A model generated the notes under the pieces. That model worked only from the letters and a program-made list of their open reading frames with translations. It was not told the origin of the DNA and ran no database searches. Below, in pieces: positions 10,385 through 18,573 of a stretch of DNA of 64,000 nt (its first letter is position 1; the number at the start of each line of letters is the position of its first letter). The stretch covers positions 124,001 to 188,000 of the forward strand of contig MKRJ01000014.1 of NCBI GenBank assembly GCA_001896885.1, read 5' to 3'. The DNA is from Rhizobiales bacterium 65-79 (lineage in GTDB: Bacteria; Pseudomonadota; Alphaproteobacteria; Rhizobiales; Rhizobiaceae). Both the position numbers and the translations under genes were made by a program.

Positions 10385-10945
10385 CTAGACCTGCAGGATT
10401 TCCGCTTCCTTCTCGACCAGAAGACTATCGACGGAAGCGATGGTCTCGTCGGTTATCTTCTGGACGTGATCGGAATGGATGCGGCTCTCGTCCTGGCTGA
10501 TGTCGCCGTCCTTCTCAGCCTTCTTGACATGCTCCATGCCGTCCCGGCGAACATGGCGGATCGCCACCCTCGCCTGCTCGGCATATTGATGCGCGATCTT
10601 CACCAGCTGCTTGCGCCGCTCCTCGGTCAGTTCGGGAAGCGGGATCCTCAGCGTCGAGCCGTCCATGATCGGATTGAAGCCGAGATTCGATTCGCGGATC
10701 GCGCGATCGACCGCGCCGACCAGCTGCCTGTCCCACACCGAAACCGAGATCATGCGCGGTTCGGGAACGCTGATCGTCGCCACCTGGTTGATCGGCATCG
10801 AGGCGCCATAGGCGTCCACATGGATCGGATCGAGGAGGTTGGCCGAGGCCCGACCGGTGCGCAACGACGCCAGGTCGTTCTTATAGGCATGGATAGCGCC
10901 GTCCATCCGCCGCTGCATGTCCTTGAAATCGATGGAGTTGCTCAT
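10385..10945 (-). CDS. frr: Ribosome recycling factor
   Basis: 186 aa, normal family length. RRF splits post-termination ribosomes together with EF-G. Conserved segments are the helix [17 protein letters not shown], then [16 protein letters not shown], and [12 protein letters not shown]. The start is the ATG at 10945 ([16 protein letters not shown]); the open frame further upstream is not RRF-like. It stands between pyrH and uppS, as in most proteobacteria. Confidence 0.96.
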   Translation of the reverse strand: MSNSIDFKDMQRRMDGAIHAYKNDLASLRTGRASANLLDPIHVDAYGASMPINQVATISVPEPRMISVSVWDRQLVGAVDRAIRESNLGFNPIMDGSTLRIPLPELTEERRKQLVKIAHQYAEQARVAIRHVRRDGMEHVKKAEKDGDISQDESRIHSDHVQKITDETIASVDSLLVEKEAEILQV

Positions 10946-11014
10946 CCTTAAGCCTCCCGTACCGGCCGTCGAAACATGGGCCGACCACCTTGCAAACAAT
11001 AACCGTTTCCGGCG

Positions 11015-11737
11015 CTACGCATCCGACACGACAGTACAGCGGCCCCGGCCCCTGAGGATGGCGCCGAAGCCGCCCTTTTCGTGAATGGAATAGACGATTA
11101 TCGGGATGTTGTTCTCACGCGCAAGAGCGATCGCTGTCGTATCCATCACCAGCAGCCCGTCGCGCAGGACCTGCTCGTGCGTGATATGGTCGTAGCGCTC
11201 CGCCTTGGGGTTTGTTTTCGGGTCGTCCGAATAGACGCCGTCGACCTGCGTACCCTTGAAAAGCGCGTCCGCCCCGATCTCGGCGGCGCGCAGCGCCGCG
11301 GCCGAATCGGTGGTGAAGAACGGGTTCCCGGTGCCACCCGCAAAGATGACGACCTTGCCGGCATCGATATAGGCGGTCGCCTGGCGCTGTGAGAAGCTTT
11401 CGCAGAGCTCGGGCATGGCAATCGCCGACAGCACGACGGCGTCGACGCCGATCTTGTGGAGCGAGGTCCTCAGCGCCAGCGAATTGATGACCGTGCCGAG
11501 CATGCCCATATGGTCGCCGGTCACCCGGTCGCCCCCCTTGGAGGCAACGGCGACGCCGCGGAAGATGTTGCCGCCGCCGATCACCACGGCGACTTCCACG
11601 CCCATCTGCCGCGCTTCCGCGATATCGGCCGCGATCTGGTCGACGACGGATACGTCGATGCCAAAACCCTGCCGGCCCATCAGCGCCTCGCCGGAGGCTT
11701 TCAGGAGCACGCGGCCGTAGCGGGGATTTTCCGGCAT
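11015..11737 (-). CDS. pyrH: Uridylate kinase (UMP kinase)
   Basis: 240 aa amino-acid-kinase-fold enzyme phosphorylating UMP to UDP, hexameric and allosteric in bacteria. The N-terminus YGRVLLKASGEALMG and the segments VIGGGNIFRG and FFTTDSAAALRA are diagnostic. I chose the ATG at 11737 (MPENPRYGRVLL), which matches the family. An ATG at 11785 would add 16 residues and place its start inside the tsf-pyrH hairpin. Confidence 0.96.
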   Translation of the reverse strand: MPENPRYGRVLLKASGEALMGRQGFGIDVSVVDQIAADIAEARQMGVEVAVVIGGGNIFRGVAVASKGGDRVTGDHMGMLGTVINSLALRTSLHKIGVDAVVLSAIAMPELCESFSQRQATAYIDAGKVVIFAGGTGNPFFTTDSAAALRAAEIGADALFKGTQVDGVYSDDPKTNPKAERYDHITHEQVLRDGLLVMDTTAIALARENNIPIIVYSIHEKGGFGAILRGRGRCTVVSDA

Positions 11738-11777
11738 CTTTTCCTCGGACCAGTGGAAGGCGAGACCCCGATACACG

Positions 11778-11807
11778 AAGGGCATCGCGATGTCACGCGA
11801 TGCCCTT
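11778..11807 (-). promoter_or_regulatory. Perfect 12-bp hairpin between tsf and pyrH
   Basis: Bases 11778-11789 and 11796-11807 are perfectly complementary with a 6-nt loop. On the minus strand the hairpin lies about 59 nt after the tsf stop and 41 nt before the pyrH ATG. No U-run follows on that strand, so it looks more like a processing or mRNA stability element, or a weak terminator, than a classical rho-independent terminator. Confidence 0.55.
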
Positions 11808-11865
11808 CCCGCGGTTGCAGGGAATTCCCGAGAGGCCGAGCCGCCGCCGGAATCTTCCGTATCGA

Positions 11866-12792
11866 CTACTTCTTCCCGGCGGCTGCCGCGACCTCGGCCG
11901 CGAAGTCGGTCGTTTCGCGGTCGATGCCTTCGCCAAGCGCGAAGCGCACATAGCCGGTGATCGTGGCCGCCGCGCCGATGTCCTTCTCCGCCGCCTTCAA
12001 CGCCTGGGCGACGGTGAGGTCGGGATTGACCACGAAAGCCTGCTTGAGAAGCACGACCTCCTCGTAGAACTTGCGCATCCGCCCCTCGACCATCTTCTCG
12101 GCGATGGCGTCCGGCTTGCCCGACGCTTTCGCCTGGTCGAGGAAGATCGCCCGCTCGCGCGCGGCGGCAGCCGGGTCGATCTCAGCTTCCGTCAGCGCCA
12201 TCGGAGCCGTGGCGGCGACGTGCATGGCGACCTGGCGGCCGAAGGCGCGCGCCTTGCCGGCGTCGCCCGTCGTCTCGACGGCGACGAGCACGCCGATCTT
12301 GCCGAGATTGTCGGCCACCGCGTTGTGGATGTAGGTCGCGACGGCGCCGGACGTGACCGACAGCTTCGCCGAGCGGCGGAAACCCATATTCTCGCCGATC
12401 GTGCCGACCGCGTCCTTGATCGTCTCGGTCACGTTCTTGCCGGAGCCCGGATAGGCCGCGTTCGCCACTGCCTCAGTGGAACCGTCGGTCGAGAGCGCGA
12501 CCTTGGCGACGTTGCGGACGATCTCCTGGAACGCGTCGTTGCGCGCCACGAAATCGGTCTCGGAATTGACCTCGACCACGACGGCAGAAAGCTCGTCGGA
12601 AGCGACGCCGACCAGCCCCTCGGCTGCCGTGCGCCCGGCCTTCTTGTCGGCCTTGGCGATGCCCTTCTTGCGCAGCCAGTCCACCGCGTCGTCCATGTTG
12701 CCGCCGGTTTCGGCAAGAGCCGCCTTGCAATCCATCATCCCCGCGCCCGTCATGTCGCGGAGTTCCTTCACCTGTGCTGCGGAAATGCTCAT
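11866..12792 (-). CDS. tsf: Elongation factor Ts
   Basis: 308 aa guanine nucleotide exchange factor for EF-Tu. The N-terminal UBA-like domain has [19 protein letters not shown], followed by [16 protein letters not shown] and the core with [10 protein letters not shown], which contacts EF-Tu. The ATG at 12792 ([13 protein letters not shown]) is the family start; a start 18 nt upstream (MNDEAK) is less likely. It forms the rpsB-tsf pair, with a hairpin/U-run element between the two genes. Confidence 0.96.
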   Translation of the reverse strand: MSISAAQVKELRDMTGAGMMDCKAALAETGGNMDDAVDWLRKKGIAKADKKAGRTAAEGLVGVASDELSAVVVEVNSETDFVARNDAFQEIVRNVAKVALSTDGSTEAVANAAYPGSGKNVTETIKDAVGTIGENMGFRRSAKLSVTSGAVATYIHNAVADNLGKIGVLVAVETTGDAGKARAFGRQVAMHVAATAPMALTEAEIDPAAAARERAIFLDQAKASGKPDAIAEKMVEGRMRKFYEEVVLLKQAFVVNPDLTVAQALKAAEKDIGAAATITGYVRFALGEGIDRETTDFAAEVAAAAGKK

Positions 12793-12802
12793 CTTCGCCT
12801 CG

Positions 12803-12845
12803 TCATTCAAAAACGCAAAAGCGCCGACCTGCGTGGGCGGGCGCC
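12803..12845 (-). terminator. Attenuator/terminator-like element between rpsB and tsf
   Basis: On the minus strand a GC stem (12845-12840 with 12825-12821, extended across a 2-nt mismatch by 2 bp) is followed by U-rich sequence (rc of 12803-12820: CTTTTGCGTTTTTGAATG). It lies after rpsB and directly before tsf. It could reduce tsf expression relative to rpsB. The short stem makes strong termination uncertain. Confidence 0.45.
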
Positions 12846-12915
12846 GATGCTACGGGAAATTTCCGGAGCGCGGCCTGCCGCGCTCCCGTTGTGCCGGTAC
12901 GGCCGCGAAGCCCGA

Positions 12916-13713
12916 TCAGGCCTTGGCGGCATCCTCGGCGGCCACCGGCTCGGCCGGAGCCTCGTCAAGGGCCGGTTCCACCGGTGCTTCCGCCGAAGCG
13001 CCGATATCGACGCCGAGCGCACCCTGCTGGCGGGCGATGCCGTCGAGCGCGGCCTTCGACACCAGGTCGCAATAAAGCGAGATGGCGCGCGCCGCGTCGT
13101 CGTTGCCGGGCACCGGGTAGTCGATCTTGTCCGGATCGCAGTTGGAATCGACGATCGCCACCACCGGGATGCCGAGACGCTTGGCCTCCTGGATCGCGAT
13201 CGCCTCCTTGTTGGTGTCGATCACGAAGATCAGGTCCGGCGTCGACCCCATGTCCTTGATGCCGCCGAGCGCGCGGTTCAGCTTGTCGCGCTCGCGCTCG
13301 AGGTTGAGGCGCTCCTTCTTGGTGAAGCCCTGGGCCTCGCCGGAAAGCAGCTCGTCGAGCCTGCGCAGGCGCTGGATCGAATTCGAGATCGTCTTCCAGT
13401 TGGTGAGCATGCCGCCCAGCCAGCGCGAATTGACATAATATTGCGCGCAGCGCTGCGCCGCGTCCGCCACGATCTCCGAAGCCTGGCGCTTGGTGCCGAC
13501 GAAGAGCACTCGACCGCCGCCGGCGACGCTGTCGGATATGACCTTCAACGCCTGGTGCAGCAGCGGCACCGTCTGCGAGAGGTCGATGATGTGAACGTTG
13601 TTGCGGGCGCCGAAGATGTAGGGCGCCATCTTCGGGTTCCAGCGATGCGTCTGGTGGCCGAAGTGAACGCCAGCTTCGAGGAGCTGGCGCATGCTGAAAT
13701 CAGGCAGAGCCAT
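12916..13713 (-). CDS. rpsB: 30S ribosomal protein S2
   Basis: 265 aa. Signatures are [22 protein letters not shown] at the start (first 20 conserved positions) and the central [16 protein letters not shown] and [14 protein letters not shown]. The C-terminus carries an acidic Ala/Glu/Pro-rich extension, common in alphaproteobacterial S2. The ATG at 13713 has AAAGGAC as ribosome binding site. It is the first gene of the minus-strand superoperon and is preceded by a structured leader (13741-13819), which suggests autoregulation by S2. Confidence 0.97.
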   Translation of the reverse strand: MALPDFSMRQLLEAGVHFGHQTHRWNPKMAPYIFGARNNVHIIDLSQTVPLLHQALKVISDSVAGGGRVLFVGTKRQASEIVADAAQRCAQYYVNSRWLGGMLTNWKTISNSIQRLRRLDELLSGEAQGFTKKERLNLERERDKLNRALGGIKDMGSTPDLIFVIDTNKEAIAIQEAKRLGIPVVAIVDSNCDPDKIDYPVPGNDDAARAISLYCDLVSKAALDGIARQQGALGVDIGASAEAPVEPALDEAPAEPVAAEDAAKA

Positions 13714-13740
13714 TCTTTGTCCTTTCCGGTTCAAGCCTCC

Positions 13741-13819
13741 ACGGATCTCGACAAGCGGGAAAACCCGCCGCCACCGGCGGTCTCCGCCGGATTTCTCCCG
13801 GACGAAAACCATGATCCGT
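13741..13819 (-). promoter_or_regulatory. Structured 5' leader of rpsB (candidate S2-binding RNA)
   Basis: A 7-bp closing stem (13741-13747 with 13813-13819) encloses two perfect hairpins: GCGGG-AAAA-CCCGC (13755-13768) and a 7-bp stem with a TCT loop (13774-13790). The structure ends about 27 nt before the rpsB ATG, close to its ribosome binding site. S2 is known to repress rpsB-tsf translation in E. coli through its leader. Whether this RNA does the same is inference. Confidence 0.5.
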
Positions 13820-13896
13820 GTGTGGAATGCCGGCGCATATAGAGGCTTGGCGCGCGAAACGCAAGCGCGCGCCGATGCCGTGCCGGTCAGACGTTC

Positions 13897-14118
13897 CTAA
13901 GCCGCGGCGCGGCGCTCGCCGCGCCATCTGGCGACATAGGGCAAGGCAAACATGTAGAGACCGCTGAACAACAACAGGAAGAGCGGTGGCAGCGGCGAGT
14001 AGGTCACCCACAACGATGTCCGCCCCAGGCCCATGGTGACGAAGTTGGCGATGACGGTGGCTGTGAAAACGATTGCCAGCCAGCGGTGGATCTGGCGAAT
14101 CCATTGGTTCCAGTTCAT
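13897..14118 (-). CDS. Small inner membrane protein, 73 aa, unknown function
   Basis: 73 aa with two hydrophobic helices: residues about 13-31 (WLAIVFTATVIANFVTMGL) and about 40-60 (SPLPPLFLLLFSGLYMFALPY). A basic tail, RWRGERRAAA, follows. The ATG at 14118 is preceded by a perfect AAGGAGG Shine-Dalgarno. It follows the SRPBCC gene by 65 nt on the same strand, so it may belong to the ArsR-SRPBCC operon. I do not recognise a named family. The N-terminal WIRQIHRWLAIVF resembles the first helix of PepSY/cytochrome-like membrane proteins, which is only a hint. Confidence 0.75.
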   Translation of the reverse strand: MNWNQWIRQIHRWLAIVFTATVIANFVTMGLGRTSLWVTYSPLPPLFLLLFSGLYMFALPYVARWRGERRAAA

Positions 14119-14183
14119 GGGGCCTCCTTGTCCTTGGTGACCTGACGGGCGATCGGCGGGCCGAGGAATTGAGCGGGCTGCGG

Positions 14184-14615
14184 CTATTCCAGGTTCCCGA
14201 CGACCTGCTCGAGCCTGGTCAGAAACTGCTGCCAGCCGGCCTTGGCGCCGCCATAGGCCTGCTTCTGGCCTGGCCGGAAACCCACCTGCTCCATCCGCAC
14301 CTTCGTGCCCGCGAGCGTCGGCATGAGCACAAAGGTCACGACGCTCTCCAGGGCGTAGGCCGGATCGTCGTGGGAATGGTTCCAGGTGTAGGAAAGCCTT
14401 CTGTTCGGCTCGATAGACAGCACCTCGCAATCCAGCACGCCGCCCCATTCCCCGCGAAGCTTGAACCCGTGGCCCACGACCGGCCTGAAGTCGTTCTTCA
14501 TGAGCCACTCCTCGATCAGATGCGGTTGCGTGAGCGCGCGCCACAGCTTTTCCGGCGGATACGGGAATTCGCGTTCGACGACGACGGAAAGCGTTTCGGC
14601 CGACGTATCCTTCAT
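14184..14615 (-). CDS. SRPBCC (AHSA1/CalC-type) domain protein
   Basis: 143 aa, a single START-like helix-grip fold of the activator of Hsp90 ATPase homologue type. Typical elements are VEREFPYPPEKLWRALTQPH at the N-terminus, then WNHSHDDPAY, and the C-terminal helix with GWQQFLTRLEQVVGNLE. Such proteins bind small hydrophobic ligands; substrate unknown. Its ATG overlaps the stop of the ArsR-type regulator as ATGA, an arrangement repeated across many bacterial ArsR-SRPBCC pairs. This suggests the regulator controls it. Confidence 0.88.
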   Translation of the reverse strand: MKDTSAETLSVVVEREFPYPPEKLWRALTQPHLIEEWLMKNDFRPVVGHGFKLRGEWGGVLDCEVLSIEPNRRLSYTWNHSHDDPAYALESVVTFVLMPTLAGTKVRMEQVGFRPGQKQAYGGAKAGWQQFLTRLEQVVGNLE

Positions 14616-14935
14616 TGGTCCATCCTTTTGAGCATATCCTCGAGGTGATCGAACCGACCTTGCCAGAATTCGGCCATCCGGCTTGTCCAGTCGACGAGCG
14701 GCGCCAGGGCAGCGGGCTGGGCGCTGTAATGCGTCTGGCGTCCTTCATGGCGGTCGCGCACCAGCCCGGCCTGCTTCAGAACGCCGAGATGCTTCGAGAC
14801 CGCCGGCTGCGAGATTCCGGCCTCGGCGGTCATTGCGCCCACGGTCTGCTCACCCTGGCGGCAGAGCCGTTCGAGGATGGCCCGGCGGGTCGGGTCGGCA
14901 AGCGCCCTGAAGAGCGCGTCGTGAACGTCGGCCAT
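14612..14935 (-). CDS. ArsR-family winged-helix transcriptional regulator
   Basis: 107 aa from the ATG at 14935 (MADVHDALFRALADPTRR). The winged HTH has ISQPAVSKHLGVLKQAGLV as recognition helix, then a wing with RHEGRQTHY. No metal-binding Cys motif is seen, so it is probably a ligand- or redox-independent ArsR paralogue of the SdpR/YgaV kind. ATGs at 14947 and 14968 are alternative starts, but the second lies within the operator. It autoregulates in all likelihood through the palindrome immediately upstream, and it co-occurs with the SRPBCC gene. Confidence 0.9.
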   Translation of the reverse strand: MADVHDALFRALADPTRRAILERLCRQGEQTVGAMTAEAGISQPAVSKHLGVLKQAGLVRDRHEGRQTHYSAQPAALAPLVDWTSRMAEFWQGRFDHLEDMLKRMDQ

Positions 14936-14944
14936 TTTTCGATC

Positions 14945-14988
14945 CATAACCTTATGGCTATGAATCAACCCATAGCCAATAGGTTATG
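14945..14988 (-). promoter_or_regulatory. Double palindromic operator for the ArsR-type regulator
   Basis: Two 18-bp arms, CATAACCTTATGGCTATG (14945-14962) and CATAGCCAATAGGTTATG (14971-14988), form an inverted repeat with 16 of 18 positions matching and an 8-nt spacer. Each arm is itself an imperfect palindrome, so two dimers could bind side by side. It lies directly upstream of the regulator start. Confidence 0.65.
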
Positions 14989-15038
14989 CATTCGTCAAGC
15001 GGATTCTGGAGCAACGGGAAGTTCCCGCCTCGGCAGCT

Positions 15039-15866
15039 CTATTGGCTGCATTGTCCTCGGTGCGGATCGAACAGCGAGAGGTTCACCAGCTTGCCCTTCA
15101 GGGCGTAGTCACCATAGTCCATCAGGAGGTCGCGCGTGACGCCGTTTTCGTGCAGTTTGAGCGCGATACTGTAGACAGGCAGCATCCCGCTCGCCTTGTC
15201 ACCGCTGGTATCGAAATAGGCGATCGTCACCGGCCAGTAGCTGTCATGTTTCAGCTCGCCCAGGGCCGAATATTCCGGGTCGTCGGCCGTCACTTCCTTG
15301 CGCTTGCCCACGACGACGCTCGTCGTCATCGCGCGATCGGCCTTGTCGGAGCCATCGAAGAGATTGGTCTCGTAGAAATTCTCGCCGCGTTCTGCCTTGC
15401 CGAGAAGCTCGACGAGATGCTGCGTCGGAAACCAGGCCTGCCGCAGATTGAGATCGGCCTTGTCCGGCTTGACCAGCTTCACCGATATGCCGTCGGCGCC
15501 ATGCGTCGCCGTACCCTTCACTTCCGTATCGAGATTCTGGTCGATGAAGGACTTGGTCACGAAGCTGAAGGTCTTGCCGGCGCCGTCCTCGAACGTGCTC
15601 GTCTGCACGTCGGACAGCCGCGAATCGTCGGCCGTGTTGATCCGCGTCACATAGCGGAAATTCGTTGTGTAGCCCTCGCAGGCGGTTCCCTCGAACTCAT
15701 AGACCATGCGGCCGACGATGCTGGTGATCCCCGATCGTTCACTGGCCCTTTCGAGCGTGAGGTCATAGACCGCGCGGTGCGGCACGAGAAACCGCGCCGA
15801 CGCCTGCTGGATGCCGAAGGCGCCAAGCAGGACGAAAGCAACGACGACCTGGCGCATGAGGCCCAT
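15039..15866 (-). CDS. eipB: EipB-family periplasmic envelope integrity protein (DUF1849)
   Basis: 275 aa. A signal peptide (about residues 1-24, ending IQQASA) is followed by the DUF1849 domain. Brucella EipB is a periplasmic beta-spiral protein needed for envelope integrity and virulence. Matching landmarks are the early Tyr-rich VPHRAVYDLTL, a Cys in EGTACEGYTTNFRY, and a second Cys close to the C-terminus (HRGQCSQ). These two cysteines correspond to the disulfide that stabilises EipB. It is a single gene, divergent from ridA across 127 bp. Assignment is by recall of the family. Confidence 0.85.
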   Translation of the reverse strand: MGLMRQVVVAFVLLGAFGIQQASARFLVPHRAVYDLTLERASERSGITSIVGRMVYEFEGTACEGYTTNFRYVTRINTADDSRLSDVQTSTFEDGAGKTFSFVTKSFIDQNLDTEVKGTATHGADGISVKLVKPDKADLNLRQAWFPTQHLVELLGKAERGENFYETNLFDGSDKADRAMTTSVVVGKRKEVTADDPEYSALGELKHDSYWPVTIAYFDTSGDKASGMLPVYSIALKLHENGVTRDLLMDYGDYALKGKLVNLSLFDPHRGQCSQ

Positions 15867-15993
15867 CCGGCAACTCCATTCGGGCGGCCCGCGGTCGCCT
15901 GCTTGTCACAGTTGAAAAAAGTCGTGGCGGAAGAGAGGCGGAAAAGATAGGCCTCGTGCAGCGGCGCCGCTATTTTTTCAGAGGAATGCAGGA

Positions 15994-16458
15994 ATGACCG
16001 ACACGATTAAGATGCGACTTGACGCCCACGGGATCGTCCTGCCGAAGCCGGCGGCGCCCGCGGCGAACTATGTTCCCTTCGGCCGCGCCGGCAATTTGCT
16101 CTTCATTTCCGGCCAGTTGCCGATGAAGGACGGCAAGCTCGCCTCCACCGGTTTGCTCGGGCGCGATGTCGACGTGGCGGCTGGCCAGGAGGCGGCGCGG
16201 CTTTGCGCCATCAACATTCTCGCCCAGGCGCAGGCGGCCCTCGGCGATCTGGAACAATTGAAGAGCGTGCTGAGGATTTCCGTCCTTGTCGCCTCGACGC
16301 CCGATTTCACGGACCAGCATCTCGTCGGCAACGGCGCCTCCGATCTCCTGGCCGCCATCCTCGGCGAGCGCGGCAAGCATTCGCGGGTCGCGGTCGGGAT
16401 GGCATCTCTGCCGCTCAACGCGTCGGTCGAAGTCGAATCCATCATCGAGGCGAAGTAA
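15994..16458 (+). CDS. RidA/YjgF-family protein
   Basis: 154 aa, longer than canonical RidA (about 128) and of the YjgH/Rid2-7-like type. RidA enzymes hydrolyse reactive enamine/imine intermediates from PLP enzymes. Landmarks are GRAGNLLFISGQLP, the central NILAQAQAALGDLEQL, and the tail SLPLNASVEVESI. The Arg that binds the carboxylate in catalytically active RidA is not clearly present in the last motif, so deaminase activity is uncertain. The glycerophosphodiesterase gene follows 4 nt later, indicating an operon. Confidence 0.88.
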   Translation: MTDTIKMRLDAHGIVLPKPAAPAANYVPFGRAGNLLFISGQLPMKDGKLASTGLLGRDVDVAAGQEAARLCAINILAQAQAALGDLEQLKSVLRISVLVASTPDFTDQHLVGNGASDLLAAILGERGKHSRVAVGMASLPLNASVEVESIIEAK

Positions 16459-16462
16459 GTCC

Positions 16463-17188
16463 ATGATCTCCATTCCCTGGCTTGCCGAGCGCCCGGTCGC
16501 CCACCGCGGCCTGCACGACCTCAACAGGAAATGCTGGGAAAACACGCTCTCCGCATTCCGCGAGGCGGTCCGGCACGACTATTCGATCGAGTGCGACGTG
16601 CACCTTTCGAGCGACGGTATCCCCGTCGTCTTCCATGACGACGAACTGAAGCGGCTGACGGGCCGCGAGGGACGGCCGTGCGATCATACCGTCGCCGAAC
16701 TGACCGCGATGAAGGTCGGAACGAGCGACGACCATGTCCCTACCCTGGCCCAGATGCTCGACGCGGTGGCCGGCAAGGTCCCGCTCGTCATCGAGCTGAA
16801 GGGCACGGAGGGAAAGGACGAAAATCTCGTCGCCAAGGTCGCGGCCCTGCTGGCGAACTACAAGGGCAAGGCGGCGATCATGTCCTTCGACCACTGGCTG
16901 ATCCGCGAATTCCCGACACAGGCGCCCGGAATCCCCGCGGGGCTGACGGCGCTTGGCCAGACGGACAAGGACATCGAAGGCCATTTCGCGATGCTGGCCT
17001 ATGATCTTTCCTTCGTCTCCTACTGCCTGGCCGACATGCCGAACCGCTTCGTCAGCCTCGTGCGCGAGCGTCTTTCCATGCCGGTGATAAGCTGGACCGT
17101 CCGCGACCAGGCGGCGGCGGACCTCACCTTCGAATATGCCGACCAGATGACCTTCGAGGGTTTCATGCCGAAGGTGGCGTCCGCCTGA
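16463..17188 (+). CDS. Glycerophosphodiester phosphodiesterase
   Basis: 241 aa GDPD-family TIM barrel without a signal peptide, so cytoplasmic. It hydrolyses glycerophosphodiesters to glycerol-3-phosphate and an alcohol. Catalytic and metal residues are visible: AHRGLHD near residue 12 (catalytic His), WENTLSAF, IECDVHLSSDGIPVVFHDD (Glu/Asp metal ligands and the second His) and VIELKG. The ATG at 16463 lies 4 nt after the ridA stop. A FemAB-like gene follows after 50 nt. Confidence 0.92.
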   Translation: MISIPWLAERPVAHRGLHDLNRKCWENTLSAFREAVRHDYSIECDVHLSSDGIPVVFHDDELKRLTGREGRPCDHTVAELTAMKVGTSDDHVPTLAQMLDAVAGKVPLVIELKGTEGKDENLVAKVAALLANYKGKAAIMSFDHWLIREFPTQAPGIPAGLTALGQTDKDIEGHFAMLAYDLSFVSYCLADMPNRFVSLVRERLSMPVISWTVRDQAAADLTFEYADQMTFEGFMPKVASA

Positions 17189-17238
17189 GTGCGGTGCAGC
17201 ATCTTGCAAGGAACTCCGCGCGGCGTATCTAATCGGAC

Positions 17239-18471
17239 ATGACGCAGGAGACGAATGGGGCGAGCGAGGGTGAGGGAGAAATCACCCTCCGCGTCGCCAC
17301 CGAGCTTTCTTCCTTTACCGAAGAGGAATGGAACGGTCTCTCCGGGACCTCGCGAGACGACACGGAAAGCGGCTACAACCCTTTCGTTTCGCTCGCTTTC
17401 CTGAGGACGCTGGAGGAAACCGGCTGCGCCACGCGGCGAACCGGCTGGATGGCGCAGCACCTTCGCCTGGAAGGGCCGGACGGGCGGCTGATCGGGGCGG
17501 TGCCGTGCTATCTGAAATCGCACAGTCAGGGCGAATATGTCTTCGACTACGGCTGGGCCGACGCCTTCGAACGCGCCGGCGGGACCTACTATCCGAAGCT
17601 GCAGATATCCATCCCGTTCACGCCTGTCACCGGCCCTCGCCTTCTGGTCGACCGGAAAACCGACCCTGAAGGCGGGCGGGCGGCTCTCGTCGCCGGCATC
17701 AAGGTGCTGACGGAGCGGCTCGGCGTCTCTTCCGCCCATGTGACCTTCGCGCGGGACGAAGACGTCTCGGCACTCGATCATGCCGGCTTCCTGCTGCGGA
17801 CCGACCAGCAGTTCCACTTCTTCAATGACGGCTACACAAATTATGACGATTTCCTCGCCTCGCTCGCCTCGCGCAAGAGGAAGGCGCTGAAGAAAGAACG
17901 ACGCGAAGCCGTGGCCGACGGGATCACGATAGACCGGCTGACCGGAAAGGCCATCACCGAGCGCGCCTGGGATGATTTCTTTTCCTTCTATATGGACACG
18001 GGCGGCCGCAAATGGGGTCGTCCCTATCTCAACCGCAAATTCTTCTCGCTGATCGGCGAGCGTATGGCCGACGATATTCTTCTCGTCATGGCGAGACGGA
18101 ACGGTCGCTATATCGCCGGCGCCATCAACTTCATCGGCTCGGATCGGCTCTTCGGCCGCAACTGGGGCTGCATCGAGGACCATCCCTTCCTGCATTTCGA
18201 GGTCTGCTACCATCAGGCGATCGAGTTCGCCGTCGAGCGCGGACTGAAGGTCGTGGAGGCCGGCGCGCAGGGCCAGCACAAGCTGGCGCGCGGCTACATG
18301 CCGGTCACCACCACCTCGGCGCACTACATCCCCCATGCAGGCTTCCGGCGCGCCATCGCCGACTATCTGGAACGCGAACGGCGCGAGGTGGCGCGGACGG
18401 GAGAATATCTCGAATCGCGCGGCCCGTTCCGGAAAGGCGATGCGCCGCCGGGCGAAGACCAGTTCGACTAG
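17239..18471 (+). CDS. FemAB-like/DUF482 GNAT-fold protein
   Basis: 410 aa, matching by eye the FemAB-like DUF482 family (two GNAT-type subdomains), whose biochemical function is not established. Landmarks are ESGYNPFVSLAFLRTLEETG, the QHLRLEG and GAVPCYLKSHS region, FDYGWADAFERAGGTYYPKL, and the C-terminal GQHKLARGYMPVTTTSAHY. By analogy with Fem transferases it may move an aminoacyl or acyl group to an envelope precursor, but this is inference. It is probably co-transcribed with ridA and the phosphodiesterase. Confidence 0.87.
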   Translation: MTQETNGASEGEGEITLRVATELSSFTEEEWNGLSGTSRDDTESGYNPFVSLAFLRTLEETGCATRRTGWMAQHLRLEGPDGRLIGAVPCYLKSHSQGEYVFDYGWADAFERAGGTYYPKLQISIPFTPVTGPRLLVDRKTDPEGGRAALVAGIKVLTERLGVSSAHVTFARDEDVSALDHAGFLLRTDQQFHFFNDGYTNYDDFLASLASRKRKALKKERREAVADGITIDRLTGKAITERAWDDFFSFYMDTGGRKWGRPYLNRKFFSLIGERMADDILLVMARRNGRYIAGAINFIGSDRLFGRNWGCIEDHPFLHFEVCYHQAIEFAVERGLKVVEAGAQGQHKLARGYMPVTTTSAHYIPHAGFRRAIADYLERERREVARTGEYLESRGPFRKGDAPPGEDQFD

Positions 18472-18510
18472 TCCACGCGCCTGACGATCGGGATCAATGC
18501 CATTCCCCGT

Positions 18511-18540
18511 CTTGACGGGCGCCCACCCGATCGAAAACAT
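18511..18540 (+). promoter_or_regulatory. Possible sigma-70 promoter of the HIT gene
   Basis: CTTGAC at 18511-18516 matches the alphaproteobacterial -35 consensus. An AAACAT at 18535-18540 (18-nt spacing) would be a poor -10. The HIT ATG is 33 nt further on. Confidence 0.3.
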
Positions 18541-18573
18541 ACGCCTTCGACAGCAAACGAAGGTACATTCGGA

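Noticed and set aside
11800-13842. 680-codon plus-strand frame across tsf and rpsB
   Set aside because: It spans two highly conserved minus-strand genes and the gap between them; the translation is low-complexity Arg/Asp-rich.
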